This document shows positions 54,681 to 63,063 of a stretch of 64,000 nt of DNA, in pieces. Position 1 is the first letter of the stretch. Each line of letters opens with the position of its first letter. The stretch is taken from the NCBI GenBank assembly GCA_029269125.1, contig JARHXX010000007.1, forward strand, positions 62,001 to 126,000, in the 5' to 3' direction. The notes beneath the pieces were generated by a model. That model made no database searches. It was not told the origin of the DNA and saw only the letters and a list, made by a program, of their open reading frames with translations. Origin of the DNA: Kiritimatiellaeota bacterium B1221 (GTDB taxonomy: Bacteria; Verrucomicrobiota; Kiritimatiellia; SS1-B-03-39; UBA6053). The position numbers and the translations under genes are program-made.

Positions 54681-55802
54681 ACTACAACGCCAACTCCGCC
54701 AGGTACTTAACGCCAACACCCCGAGGGCACCGGTGAGCACTGCCGGCAAACCGCTTCCCAGAGCCAAAGCAACCAGACCCAAACCCGGTCCGATGGCAAA
54801 TCCGGCCCCAATCAGTCCTTCGTGATCCCCGCCTGCCTCAACCGAGGCATGGTGCAACAGCATTGCGTAATAAATGGAGGCGTAATAAATAAGCCCGGCC
54901 GTTAAACCAAAAATAATTTCCCCCATCAGTACCCACACGAGATGCGGCCCCAGCAAACATAACGAAACCCCCAACGGAATCCCGATCCAGGCCACCGGCA
55001 AAATCCATCGTTTGCCATGCCAGCCGCTCCACCGTCGAAACAGTGCAAAAGAAGTCACCCGCGCCACGTCCATCAATGCCGCACATCCCGTCGCCCAATA
55101 GAGCGGCACCTGCAAGCGACTGAAAATTTCCGGCAACAACGGAGACAATAAAAACATCATGATATAACTCGCCATCATGCTCCAGCGACTCGCCCGCAAC
55201 AAGGGCGCCAATCCCGGCATCCGGGTTTCATCAAAACGCTCCGGATGCGTATCCTCCAAATGTTTTGCCCCCGTCGGAAACCGAATCAGTAACGGAACAC
55301 ACATTCCATTCATCAGCAAAGCCAAAGCAAACAACCCCATCGGCGCACGGCTCAGCAGCGGACCTGTCACCGCCAGGGAAAGCGGGACCGGTATCGACCA
55401 GGCCAGGTTAAATGCCCCCAGAGCTTTGGCCTGTTCTCGCACCGTCCGCCCCGCCGAAACCAAACTCTCCACCACCGGCCACTTGATACCCGCCAGCAAC
55501 CCAATCCCCCACATCGCCCCCCACAACATCTTCTCCCCGGAAACCCGCCACAGCAGTCCGTGCAAACACATCTGTCCGCACAGGCAGATCCATAACATTC
55601 GACGTTCCCTCCCCCGGGGAGTAAGCCGATGACTCATTTGTGCACCCACCACATAAAAAATTCCAAACCCCAGCGCCAAACATAAATTCTTCACCTCGGA
55701 GAACTGTAAAACCTCCTGCGCATAAAAATACGCCCCCCGCTCCATCAAAATCACCACAAAACTTTCCAGCGTGACAAAGGTTAAGAGCAGAAAGAGATTC
55801 AT
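54654..55802 (-). CDS. MFS-type membrane transport protein
   Basis: A 382-residue protein with about ten to twelve membrane helices (FVTLESFVVILMERGAYF, LALGFGIFYVVGAQ, GIGLLAGIKWPVVESL, ALMDVARVTSFALFRRW, LGSGLPAVLTGALGVLAL). The organisation resembles major facilitator proteins but no substrate signature was recognised. The C-terminus is encoded by a REP-like palindrome. It sits alone between two copies of the composite element (54487- and 55885-), an unusual flanking. Confidence 0.65.
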   Translation of the reverse strand: MNLFLLLTFVTLESFVVILMERGAYFYAQEVLQFSEVKNLCLALGFGIFYVVGAQMSHRLTPRGRERRMLWICLCGQMCLHGLLWRVSGEKMLWGAMWGIGLLAGIKWPVVESLVSAGRTVREQAKALGAFNLAWSIPVPLSLAVTGPLLSRAPMGLFALALLMNGMCVPLLIRFPTGAKHLEDTHPERFDETRMPGLAPLLRASRWSMMASYIMMFLLSPLLPEIFSRLQVPLYWATGCAALMDVARVTSFALFRRWSGWHGKRWILPVAWIGIPLGVSLCLLGPHLVWVLMGEIIFGLTAGLIYYASIYYAMLLHHASVEAGGDHEGLIGAGFAIGPGLGLVALALGSGLPAVLTGALGVLALSTWRSWRCSRGVRTLVS

Positions 55803-55884
55803 GATGCCTCCCTGTCAAAAGGGAACCGGAATGAAAAGAGTCAAAGCGTAAAGAAACATCGATCCATTCCCCACATGCCGGATC

Positions 55885-56090
55885 CCCCAACGGGGTTGCG
55901 CCCTTCAGCCCCGGGTTGACCCGACGCAGGAGGGGCTACCCGGGGTATACGCCCCAATCATCCCCCTACGCCAACGGCGTTGCGCCAGCCAAAGAGTAAA
56001 AACGGAGCGCGGAAACTCCTGCCCTAACGAAACCACCCCTACACATTTTCCGCGGGGACAGGAATGTCCCCGCTCCGCTCCAACTTTAAA
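55885..56090. repeat. Composite palindromic element, copy 2, including REP-like copy 3
   Basis: CCCCAACGGGG near 55885, then CCCCGGGTT and ACCCGGGGT around 55908-55946, ACGCCAACGGCGT (55968-55981) followed by TGCGCCAGCC, and the REP-like GGGGACA/TGTCCCC (56054-56060 with 56065-56071). The order matches copy 1. It follows the RluA gene stop on the minus strand. Confidence 0.65.
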
Positions 56091-56718
56091 AATCCGCCGG
56101 CACCCGAAAGTCCAATTTCTCTTTGTTCACCCAATGATAAAATTCGATCCGCTCCGCATGCAGACAAAGCCGCAATCCGCCATCCCCGGGACTGTAAATC
56201 GGATCCCCCACAATCGGGCATCCCAACGATAACATGTGCACCCGCAACTGATGACTCCGCCCGGTTTCAGGAAACAGGCGGACCCGACTGAACATCCCCT
56301 CCTCCGCTTCCACCTCATAGCGGGTCACCGCGGACTTGCCCTTCTCCGGACAAATATAATAGACGGGCGGATCATTCTGCGTCCAGTCTTTGCGGATCGG
56401 TCCATCCACCACCCCCGATTTTTCCGGCAGTGCCCCGTGCACCAAAGCCACATATTCTTTGTGCACCCGGCGCGCTTCAAACTGACGCCCCAGATTCCCC
56501 TGCATCTCTTTGTTTTTGGCAAAAATCATCAGTCCCGAGGTGTCTCGGTCCAGCCGATGCACCAACAAAATGTCTTCATCCGGAAATTGATCCTGCAACC
56601 TTCCCCACACACAGTCCTGCAATTCAGGTTTCCGTCCGGGCACCGACAACAGACCCGAAGGTTTATTCGCCACCAATAAATTCCCATCCTCAAACAGAAC
56701 CGGGATTTCCCTTTCCAT
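56086..56718 (-). CDS. RluA-family RNA pseudouridine synthase
   Basis: About 210 residues from ATG 56718. It overlaps the stop of the HAD gene (TGATG); a GTG three bases earlier is possible. Motifs: VANKPSGLLSVPG, the catalytic LLVHRLDRDTSGL, VHKEYVALVHG, and TGRSHQLRVHMLSLGCPIVGDP. The short length matches RluA itself, which modifies 23S rRNA and some tRNAs. Which site is modified cannot be told. It lies directly after the HAD gene. Confidence 0.9.
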   Translation of the reverse strand: MEREIPVLFEDGNLLVANKPSGLLSVPGRKPELQDCVWGRLQDQFPDEDILLVHRLDRDTSGLMIFAKNKEMQGNLGRQFEARRVHKEYVALVHGALPEKSGVVDGPIRKDWTQNDPPVYYICPEKGKSAVTRYEVEAEEGMFSRVRLFPETGRSHQLRVHMLSLGCPIVGDPIYSPGDGGLRLCLHAERIEFYHWVNKEKLDFRVPADF

Positions 56719-57584
56719 CACAGGCCCTGTGGAGGTTCTTCAGAAAGGTACTGTTCAAAAGTTTGAATATATCCCGCTTCCCGTTCTCCCCGATAGTTTC
56801 CCTGCAAAAAATGCTCAAACTCTTCATCCACAAACTGCTGCCAGCATTCGGCTTCTTTCCCCGGCAGGGTCGGATAAAAAGAAATCCCCACTTCCCTTGC
56901 CGCTTTCAAATCACCCGGGGCATCACCAATCAGGATTACCCGCTCCGGAGACACCCCTGCCTGCGCCATGGCCAGGGTCAGTTGATGCGGTTTGCCCCCC
57001 ACATCAAAACCCGCAATCGCATTTACCAACGGAGTCAATGCCGCGCCCCCCCACTCCGATTGCAGGGCGTGATGCGGACTCAAAGACACCACCACCAAGT
57101 CCGCCCGCTCCCGCAGCGTGGTCAACGCTTCCCGCACCCCGTCGAAACTGGGCACCGCCCCCATATTTTCAGCGATATCCTTGTTCACCGCCAAACTCCA
57201 ATCCAAAACCGATTGCAATCGGGGATCCGCCTCTGCGGCCGCCTTCAAGGTTTCATGATGCAAATTCGCTTCCGACTGCACCCACTTGCCTAAAGGTTCC
57301 ACCCAATCCAACGCAATACCCGATTTTGCATAAGCCTGTGTCTCGACCAGCAATTCAAAGGTCCGGTGCAACGCCACAAAGCGGTTGCTCCCCCGCAGCT
57401 GCGAATGCAGATTCACATGATCCGCCAAGGTCACAATTTCATGCCGCAGCGACTCCAAACCCCAATGTTTCATGATCAAGGGATGGAAATGCCCGTGTTG
57501 CTTCACCTCCATGGTGTCAAACACACAGCCATCAGAATCAACGGCAACCAAAAAATCGTGATGGGACGTGAAAGTGAAGTTCAT
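56718..57584 (-). CDS. HAD-superfamily hydrolase
   Basis: About 288 residues from ATG 57584; the upstream extension is read from the hexamer repeat. The nucleophile is the first Asp of VDSDGCVFDT, and the C-terminal motif is VILIGDAPGDLKAA with conserved Asp residues; VVVSLSP is the second motif. Likely a phosphatase or phosphonatase-type enzyme; substrate unknown. The S23 gene ends six bases upstream of its start. Confidence 0.8.
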   Translation of the reverse strand: MNFTFTSHHDFLVAVDSDGCVFDTMEVKQHGHFHPLIMKHWGLESLRHEIVTLADHVNLHSQLRGSNRFVALHRTFELLVETQAYAKSGIALDWVEPLGKWVQSEANLHHETLKAAAEADPRLQSVLDWSLAVNKDIAENMGAVPSFDGVREALTTLRERADLVVVSLSPHHALQSEWGGAALTPLVNAIAGFDVGGKPHQLTLAMAQAGVSPERVILIGDAPGDLKAAREVGISFYPTLPGKEAECWQQFVDEEFEHFLQGNYRGEREAGYIQTFEQYLSEEPPQGL

Positions 57585-57589
57585 AAGTT

Positions 57590-58021
57590 TTAATCGGTAT
57601 CGGTATCGGGATCGCAATCGGTATCGAAACAACAACTTTCGAAACCATATTCAGTAATCTCCTCCTGAACAACATACCCTCTACCACCCATTTTACATAA
57701 CATCGCCACGATCCGGTCCAGTTTCTTCTTTTTCTCTTGGCTTTCGGACAATCCAAGTGCCTCTCCCACCACCAAAACATCCTGAATCGCAGCACACTCC
57801 AGTGCAGAACCTCTTGCGATTTCGAAAAACCGGCGACGGTCCGGCTCAGTGGTCTTCCCGTTACCTTCGGCAATATTTAGCGGAATCGATTGACTCGCAC
57901 GAAGCCATTGATCACGGGCGGGACGATGAATCCCCTTCAACTTTGCAGACTCTTCGTACACCCAGGCGACATACGTAATCGCCAAACGATATACATCAAG
58001 TTTCTCGTGACTAAATGACAT
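57590..58021 (-). CDS. Four-helix-bundle S23-family protein
   Basis: A 143-residue member of the 23S-rRNA intervening-sequence/S23 family. It has MSFSHEKLDVYRLAI at the start, then ASQSIPLNIAEGNGK and ARGSALECAAIQDVL, the family signatures. The last residues, CDPDTDTD, are encoded by the hexamer repeat, and the C-terminus therefore looks extended. Family members occur inside split 23S rRNA genes, near diversity-generating retroelements (bAvd), and scattered in genomes; no reverse transcriptase or rRNA is present here. The gene is bounded by inverted GATACC-type repeats and a decayed second copy lies upstream. Confidence 0.88.
   Translation of the reverse strand: MSFSHEKLDVYRLAITYVAWVYEESAKLKGIHRPARDQWLRASQSIPLNIAEGNGKTTEPDRRRFFEIARGSALECAAIQDVLVVGEALGLSESQEKKKKLDRIVAMLCKMGGRGYVVQEEITEYGFESCCFDTDCDPDTDTD
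57593..57626. repeat. Hexamer repeat block A (3' end of S23 gene)
   Basis: ATCGGTATCGGTATCGGGATCG with a few more units. It overlaps the S23 C-terminus. Its reverse complement is nearly identical to block B at 58043-58071, apart from a six-base insertion, so A and B are inverted repeats. Confidence 0.8.
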
Positions 58022-58042
58022 GCTGAATCATAGATAAGTTTT

Positions 58043-58071
58043 CCGATACCGGTCCCGATACCGATACCGAT
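58043..58071. repeat. Hexamer repeat block B (upstream of S23 gene)
   Basis: CCGATACCGGTCCCGATACC followed by further GATACC units, 20 bases upstream of the S23 start. Inverted with respect to block A. Confidence 0.8.
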
Positions 58072-58082
58072 GCTAATCCCAA

Positions 58083-58159
58083 ACGAGCTGAAAGCTTAGA
58101 ATCAATAGTAACAAGAAAGATGGGATGAGAAATATAAAGCTTTTGTGACGAATTGACAT
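58083..58159 (-). pseudogene. Remnant start of a second S23 gene
   Basis: ATG 58159 reads MSIRHKSFIF, comparable to MSFSHEKLDV of the intact gene, then runs to a TAG within 23-30 codons. The sequence around 58141-58196 is a diverged direct repeat (about 35 of 45 bases) of the region around 58001-58050, including the ATG. The rest of the gene is gone, so this looks like an abandoned or truncated copy. Confidence 0.55.
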
Positions 58160-58179
58160 GTGGAATCAAACGTATTTTT

Positions 58180-58196
58180 CCGATCCCGATACCGAG
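58180..58196. repeat. Hexamer repeat block C (upstream of the S23 remnant)
   Basis: CCGATCCCGATACCGAG, in the same orientation as block B and with the same TTTTT flank. It ends just before the SDR stop at 58198. Confidence 0.75.
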
Positions 58197-58197
58197 T

Positions 58198-59007
58198 CTA
58201 AACCCCGCTGAAGGCCTGGAAGCCTCCATCGACGGGCACCACGATTCCGGTAATGAACTTCGCGCCGTCTCCCGCCAGCCACACCAGAGTGCTCAACAAA
58301 TCTTCCGGTTCGCCATAACGGCCCTGCGGGGTGTGATCGATGATGGTCTGCCCGCGGGCGGTCAAAGATCCATCTTCGTTGGTCAACAGAAAACGGTTTT
58401 GTTCGGTGAGAAAAAACCCGGGCGCAATCGCATTCACGCGGATCGCCGGATTCACTTCCTGCGCCATATAAACTGAAAGCCATTCCGTGAAATTGTTCAC
58501 CGCCGCTTTCGCGGCCGCATATCCCACCACCCGGGTCAGCGGTTTGAAGGCCGTCATGGAAGAAATATTAATAATATTTCCAGACTGCTGTTCCTTCATG
58601 ATTTTTCCGAAAATCTGACAGGGCAGCACCGTGCCGATCAGATTCAATTCGGTCACAAATTTGAATGCCTCCGGCGCCAAATCGAAAAAGGTGTTTTTGC
58701 CCGGCATAGCGGTCGCATCCGAATGATTTCCACCCGCACCGTTCACCAACAAGTCCACCCGGCCCCAGGTGTCCATCACCGTTTTGGCTGCCGCTTCGAG
58801 AGATTCTTCGGAAGTCACATCCCCCGCAATCGCAATAGCGGTCCCACCGGCAGCTTCAATGCTGGCGGTGAGATCTTTCAGCTTATCCGCATTACGGCTC
58901 AGCAGCGCGACTTTACAGCCTTGCGCCGCCAATTCTTTGGCCATGGCGGAGATTAACACTCCGTTGGCTCCGGTTACCACGGCAACTTGGTCTTTTAAAT
59001 TAAACAT
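58198..59007 (-). CDS. SDR-family oxidoreductase (mannonate-oxidoreductase-like)
   Basis: A 269-residue NAD(P)-dependent short-chain dehydrogenase. Cofactor motif VTGANGVLISAMAKEL, a variant of TGxxxGxG. Active site: Ser in NIINISSMTAF and Tyr/Lys in VVGYAAAKAAV. C-terminal APGFFLTEQ and TGIVVPVDGGFQAF. The length and sequence resemble D-mannonate oxidoreductase-type SDRs of the uronate route, but this is not certain. It follows gnd by 15 bases with GAGGAAA before its ATG, and is probably co-transcribed with it. Confidence 0.8.
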   Translation of the reverse strand: MFNLKDQVAVVTGANGVLISAMAKELAAQGCKVALLSRNADKLKDLTASIEAAGGTAIAIAGDVTSEESLEAAAKTVMDTWGRVDLLVNGAGGNHSDATAMPGKNTFFDLAPEAFKFVTELNLIGTVLPCQIFGKIMKEQQSGNIINISSMTAFKPLTRVVGYAAAKAAVNNFTEWLSVYMAQEVNPAIRVNAIAPGFFLTEQNRFLLTNEDGSLTARGQTIIDHTPQGRYGEPEDLLSTLVWLAGDGAKFITGIVVPVDGGFQAFSGV

Positions 59008-59022
59008 ACTTTTTTCCTCGGA

Positions 59023-60474
59023 TTAAACGTCGTAGGTGGAAGCGGAGGTGTCCCCGCCGCGGCCGGTCCAGTTGGTGTGGAAGAACTCACCGCGCGGTTT
59101 GTCCAGACGCTCGTAGGTGTGCGCACCAAAGTAATCGCGTTGGGCCTGCAAGAGGTTCGCGGGCAAGCGTTCGGTGCGGTAGCCGTCGAAATACGCCAAC
59201 GCCGCGCCAATGGCCGGCATGGGAATTCCCAGGTTCACGGATGAGGAAACCACCCGGCGCCAGGAGGCCTGCGCATTGTGAACCGCATCTTTAAAGAAGT
59301 CGTCCAACAGCAGGTTGCTGAGTTCAGGATTCTTATCAAAGGCATCACGGATGTTGTTCAGGAAGGCGGAACGGATAATACAACCCCCACGCCACATCAG
59401 CGCGATTCCGCCATAGTTTAAGGACCAGCCGTACTCTTCAGCCGCCGCCCGCATCAGCTCATAGCCCTGCGCATAAGAAACGATCTTGGATGCATAGAGC
59501 GCCTGCTTCAGATCTTCGATCATCTGCGCTTTGTCTCCGTCAAATTTGGCAGAGGGACCTTCCAACACTTTGGAGGCTTCCACCCGGTTGTCTTTCAACG
59601 CCGAGAGACAGCGGGCAAACACCGCTTCACCAATCAGGGTCAGCGGCTGACCCAAATCCAATGCGGAAATCGCGGTCCATTTTCCGGTACCTTTCTGACC
59701 GGCGGTGTCCAGAATCTGATCCACCGTCGCATTGCCGTCTTCATCGCGGTATCCGAAAATATCCCGGGTGATTTCGATCAGGTAAGAATCCAATACCCCG
59801 GTGTTCCATTCCGCAAAGATATCATGCATCTCATCGTTGGACAGGCCCAGACCGGATTTCATCATCTGATACGTTTCGCAGATCATCTGCATGTCGCCAT
59901 ATTCGATGCCGTTGTGAACCATTTTCACAAAGTGACCCGCACCGCCATTGCCCACCCACTCACAGCAAGGTTCACCGGAATCCGTTTTGGCACAGATCCC
60001 TTGAAAGATCGGTTTTACCGCTTCCCAGGCTTCGGGAGATCCGCCCGGCATAATGGACGGACCTTTAAGGGCACCTTCCTCACCACCGGAAACCCCGGTA
60101 CCAATGTAATGCAATCCGGCCGCCTCCACTTTGGCCATCCGGCGGTCGGTATCAGGGAAGTGGGTGTTTCCACCGTCAATAATAATATCCCCTTTGTCCA
60201 TCAATGGCAGCAGCGAATCAATGGTGGCATCCACCGCGCCACCCGCTTTCACCATCAACATCACTTTGCGGGGCGATTTCAGCGATGATACCAATTCTTC
60301 AACCGAATGGGCTCCGAGTATATTTTTCCCGGCTGCGCGTCCATTGACGAAATCGTCCACTTTGGAAGTGGTACGGTTGAAGCAAGCGACTGTGAAGCCT
60401 TTGCTTTCCATGTTCAAAATCAAGTTTTCGCCCATGACGGCGAGTCCGACAACGCCAATATCCGCTTGTGACAT
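59023..60474 (-). CDS. gnd: 6-phosphogluconate dehydrogenase, decarboxylating
   Basis: A 483-residue pentose phosphate enzyme making ribulose-5-phosphate and NADPH. Cofactor motif GVVGLAVMGENLILNM, catalytic region YIGTGVSGGEEGALKGPSIMPGG and HFVKMVHNGIEYGDMQ; the large C-terminal helical domain has YGWSLNYGGIALMWRGGCIIRS. Complete. GGAG precedes the ATG. The SDR follows as a second gene of the operon. Confidence 0.96.
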   Translation of the reverse strand: MSQADIGVVGLAVMGENLILNMESKGFTVACFNRTTSKVDDFVNGRAAGKNILGAHSVEELVSSLKSPRKVMLMVKAGGAVDATIDSLLPLMDKGDIIIDGGNTHFPDTDRRMAKVEAAGLHYIGTGVSGGEEGALKGPSIMPGGSPEAWEAVKPIFQGICAKTDSGEPCCEWVGNGGAGHFVKMVHNGIEYGDMQMICETYQMMKSGLGLSNDEMHDIFAEWNTGVLDSYLIEITRDIFGYRDEDGNATVDQILDTAGQKGTGKWTAISALDLGQPLTLIGEAVFARCLSALKDNRVEASKVLEGPSAKFDGDKAQMIEDLKQALYASKIVSYAQGYELMRAAAEEYGWSLNYGGIALMWRGGCIIRSAFLNNIRDAFDKNPELSNLLLDDFFKDAVHNAQASWRRVVSSSVNLGIPMPAIGAALAYFDGYRTERLPANLLQAQRDYFGAHTYERLDKPRGEFFHTNWTGRGGDTSASTYDV

Positions 60475-60834
60475 CTTATATGCTCCGATTGGTTATGATT
60501 TAAAAAAAGTAATGCAGGTCCAATAAAGATTCCCGCCGCCTCTAGCAAGGGAAATCGAAAAAGGAAGGGGGTACCGGGTGCATGATCAAAATCGTCCAGA
60601 AATGAATTCAAAGTTCTAACCCTGGTTTTGCCAAGCCTCGTACTTCCAAACCTGTTTATTTCCGCCTGGAAATCAGCAGTGCATCACCGCGCTGAAATCA
60701 ACCCCTCCGAAAAAAACCGCCGTTTCAGTGACCGATGACTTCCCCCTGCCTTCCCGGCATTCAAAAGAAATCCATCCTCTGCGAAGATCAACCTGATAAA
60801 GAAAACGCCCCTTTCTTTCCGGACCCTGAATTAT
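60475..60834. other. Intergenic region upstream of gnd
   Basis: About 360 bases with no convincing gene. It precedes the gnd start on the minus strand and the PEP-CTERM gene on the plus strand, so it presumably holds the gnd promoter; a short frame at 60735-60995 crosses the next gene in another phase and is not coding. Confidence 0.4.
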
Positions 60835-60886
60835 GGGACGGTCCCAAAACCGTCCCCTTGACGCTTTCGACTCAGCAAAGTACGTT
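60835..60886 (+). promoter_or_regulatory. Hairpin and promoter upstream of the PEP-CTERM gene
   Basis: GGGACGGT/ACCGTCCC (60835-60842 with 60849-60856) is followed directly by TTGACG (60858-60863), a 17-base spacer and TACGTT (60881-60886). The ribosome site AGGAG precedes the ATG at 60910. The hairpin could be a terminator for upstream transcription. Confidence 0.5.
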
Positions 60887-60909
60887 TTTAAAAAATACAG
60901 GAGTTTACC

Positions 60910-61827
60910 ATGAAAGTCCCCCCCCCCATTTCTCTTTGCTTCGTTCTATGGCTTGCCGGAACTGCGTTTGCAGATACCGTGGTGTATATCGATGAATTCA
61001 CCAGCAGTGCCAACTGGACCTCGGACCTCCCTCCCGGCGGACTGATCTCAAATTTCAACACCGGCGGCGGATCAGACCGCCGATTCCGTTTTCGGAGTGG
61101 AAACGGATCGATGAGCAGCACTCTCCCTGAACGCTGGGCCTCCATTTATAAAACCTCCGCCCTTACGGCCACCGGGGAATACGATCCGGTGCTGGACAAC
61201 AGCACCCTGCCGGTGCAGTGGTCGTTCACGTACAACAACTCCTTTGGCAGTTCGTCATCCACCTCTCTCAGCGGAGCAGCGGATGATGCCTACGATGCTC
61301 ACGGCTTTGTGGTGGGAGCGACCTCTGCAGATTTTCAGAATGCCGGAAATGGATATGCCGTGGTGGTGGCGGCCGGACCCGACGGCGGAACCCAGGACAC
61401 ACTGCAGTTCATCAAATACAGTGGGGGGCTGGCGGGAACCACCACCACCCTGCTCGCTTGGTCCAACGCGGACAATAGTGACACCGGACTGGAGGATGTA
61501 GGAAATTCAGCCGTAGCCGTTTCTCTGATTTTCGACCCCGCCAGTTCGCAATGGACCCTGCAGGGATCGGCCGGCCATCCGGGAGGCTACAATGAAAATT
61601 TTGTGGATCCGCTTTCGGTTTCCTACACCACGGCAGACACCAAATCGATCGTGGATTCCGCCTACACCGGCACCAGTCTGGGGAATATCGGGTTTTTCAC
61701 CAGTGTGGATGACGACCAACCTCAGAATTATTTAGACCATCTCACCGTTCAAACCGTTCCCGAGCCCTCCACCCTGATGTTGATAGTGGCCGCCCTTGCG
61801 GGTTTGACCGTTTATCGCCGGAAATAG
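60910..61827 (+). CDS. PEP-CTERM sorting-domain protein
   Basis: A 305-residue exported protein. Signal peptide PPISLCFVLWLAGTAFAD. The mature part is Ser-, Gly-, Thr- and Asp-rich, with a beta-sandwich-like pattern (WSFTYNNSFGSSSSTSLSG, TADTKSIVDSAYTGTSLGNIGFF). It ends VPEPSTLMLIVAALAGLTVYRRK, a standard PEP-CTERM tail. Good AGGAG ribosome site. Function unknown. Confidence 0.88.
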   Translation: MKVPPPISLCFVLWLAGTAFADTVVYIDEFTSSANWTSDLPPGGLISNFNTGGGSDRRFRFRSGNGSMSSTLPERWASIYKTSALTATGEYDPVLDNSTLPVQWSFTYNNSFGSSSSTSLSGAADDAYDAHGFVVGATSADFQNAGNGYAVVVAAGPDGGTQDTLQFIKYSGGLAGTTTTLLAWSNADNSDTGLEDVGNSAVAVSLIFDPASSQWTLQGSAGHPGGYNENFVDPLSVSYTTADTKSIVDSAYTGTSLGNIGFFTSVDDDQPQNYLDHLTVQTVPEPSTLMLIVAALAGLTVYRRK

Positions 61828-61856
61828 CCGATCCGGTCTTGAAAGCACTACCGGCA

Positions 61857-62969
61857 TTAATCCAGAAACTTTTCTTCGCAGGGAACGGTCGCCAGCTTCA
61901 CTTCACGCTGATAAGGCGTTCTTTTGTGCTGATTTAACTCCCCGTAGAGCTCACGCATCCGCGCTTCCGCAGGTTTTCCCAGGACCGTAAACCCTTTATC
62001 CCCCGCCGGATCTGTCTTAAATTGAGGACGTTGGTTCTGTTCATCCCATTTCCACCAGTAAAGCCCATTCCACCAGGGTTCCGGTGAAAAACTGCGCAGA
62101 ACAGCCTCCAAATAATTGGCCTGCTCCTCACCGTCATAGCTCGATTCCGACGTCCACCCCGACGGAGACTTTGCGCCCCCACTCGAACTGGTACAGCCGC
62201 ACTCGCCAAAGGAGATCGGCTTCCCATAGGCCTCTGCCATCCGCCGAAAACGGGTAACCTGCGGGGCCAGCATCGCCATCATCTCTTCCACACTGCTGCC
62301 CGGTTTTTCAGAGCCTCTCTCATAACAACTGAGCTGAAGCATATCCAGCTCACGCCACCAGTGATCCGACCGTGCGAGCTCTTTGTCAAAGTCAATCAAA
62401 CCGGTATGCGTCGTGTGGCAGCTTGTCACCGGACCGTCATAGACCGAACGCACCGCCTCAATCACCCGCTTCCAGTGACCGTGCTGGTCAATGGTGCGAT
62501 CCAGCTCACTGTCCAGTCCGTAAAGCTCACAGCCGGTATCCTGCGCAATACGCGCATAATGAACACTGCGGAGGGTCATACTTTCAAACCAACGCGCCCA
62601 ATGATCCGACACCCGTCCGGGAATACGTTCGCGGTCCGGCTGAAACCATACTTGGAGCCGGCCGTTTCCATCCTGCGTTTCCTGCATCGGTCGCAAATTC
62701 ACCCTTAAACCACACTTGTGCATATATTCAATCAGGGTGTAAAGTTCGTGGTCGTTGGGCGTCACTTCAAAATCACGGTACTGACGGGTGGTATGTGCAC
62801 TCTCCTGCATCACAATGGGTGTAAGTACCACCCATCGCACATTGGCATCCACCATCCGGTCCACCTGCGCATGCGCCCACTCACTCCCCAGCACGCCATT
62901 GCGTGCGTAGAAGCCAAAAGTAACACCCGTTTGGGTTTCGGTAAATGCGGGAGCTTGAAAATTTATCAT
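61857..62969 (-). CDS. GH113-like glycoside hydrolase family protein
   Basis: A 370-residue TIM-barrel-type protein. It starts at ATG 62969 and has no signal peptide, so would act inside the cell. GVTFGFYARNGVLGSEWAHAQVDRMVDANVRWVVLTP matches the start of GH113 mannanases. The proposed catalytic acids are the Glu in LYGLDSELDR and the Glu in ISFGECGCTSS. WNGLYWWKWDEQ near the end is a typical closing strand. A beta-mannoside substrate is a guess. The gene lies between two PEP-CTERM genes. Confidence 0.6.
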   Translation of the reverse strand: MINFQAPAFTETQTGVTFGFYARNGVLGSEWAHAQVDRMVDANVRWVVLTPIVMQESAHTTRQYRDFEVTPNDHELYTLIEYMHKCGLRVNLRPMQETQDGNGRLQVWFQPDRERIPGRVSDHWARWFESMTLRSVHYARIAQDTGCELYGLDSELDRTIDQHGHWKRVIEAVRSVYDGPVTSCHTTHTGLIDFDKELARSDHWWRELDMLQLSCYERGSEKPGSSVEEMMAMLAPQVTRFRRMAEAYGKPISFGECGCTSSSGGAKSPSGWTSESSYDGEEQANYLEAVLRSFSPEPWWNGLYWWKWDEQNQRPQFKTDPAGDKGFTVLGKPAEARMRELYGELNQHKRTPYQREVKLATVPCEEKFLD

Positions 62970-63063
62970 GATACGAATTTGCGGGTGTTAAAACAATCGG
63001 GTTCACGACACCGTAAACCCCGGACATAAAAAAAGAGTGATTCCCGCGCGAGGCGGAACACAC

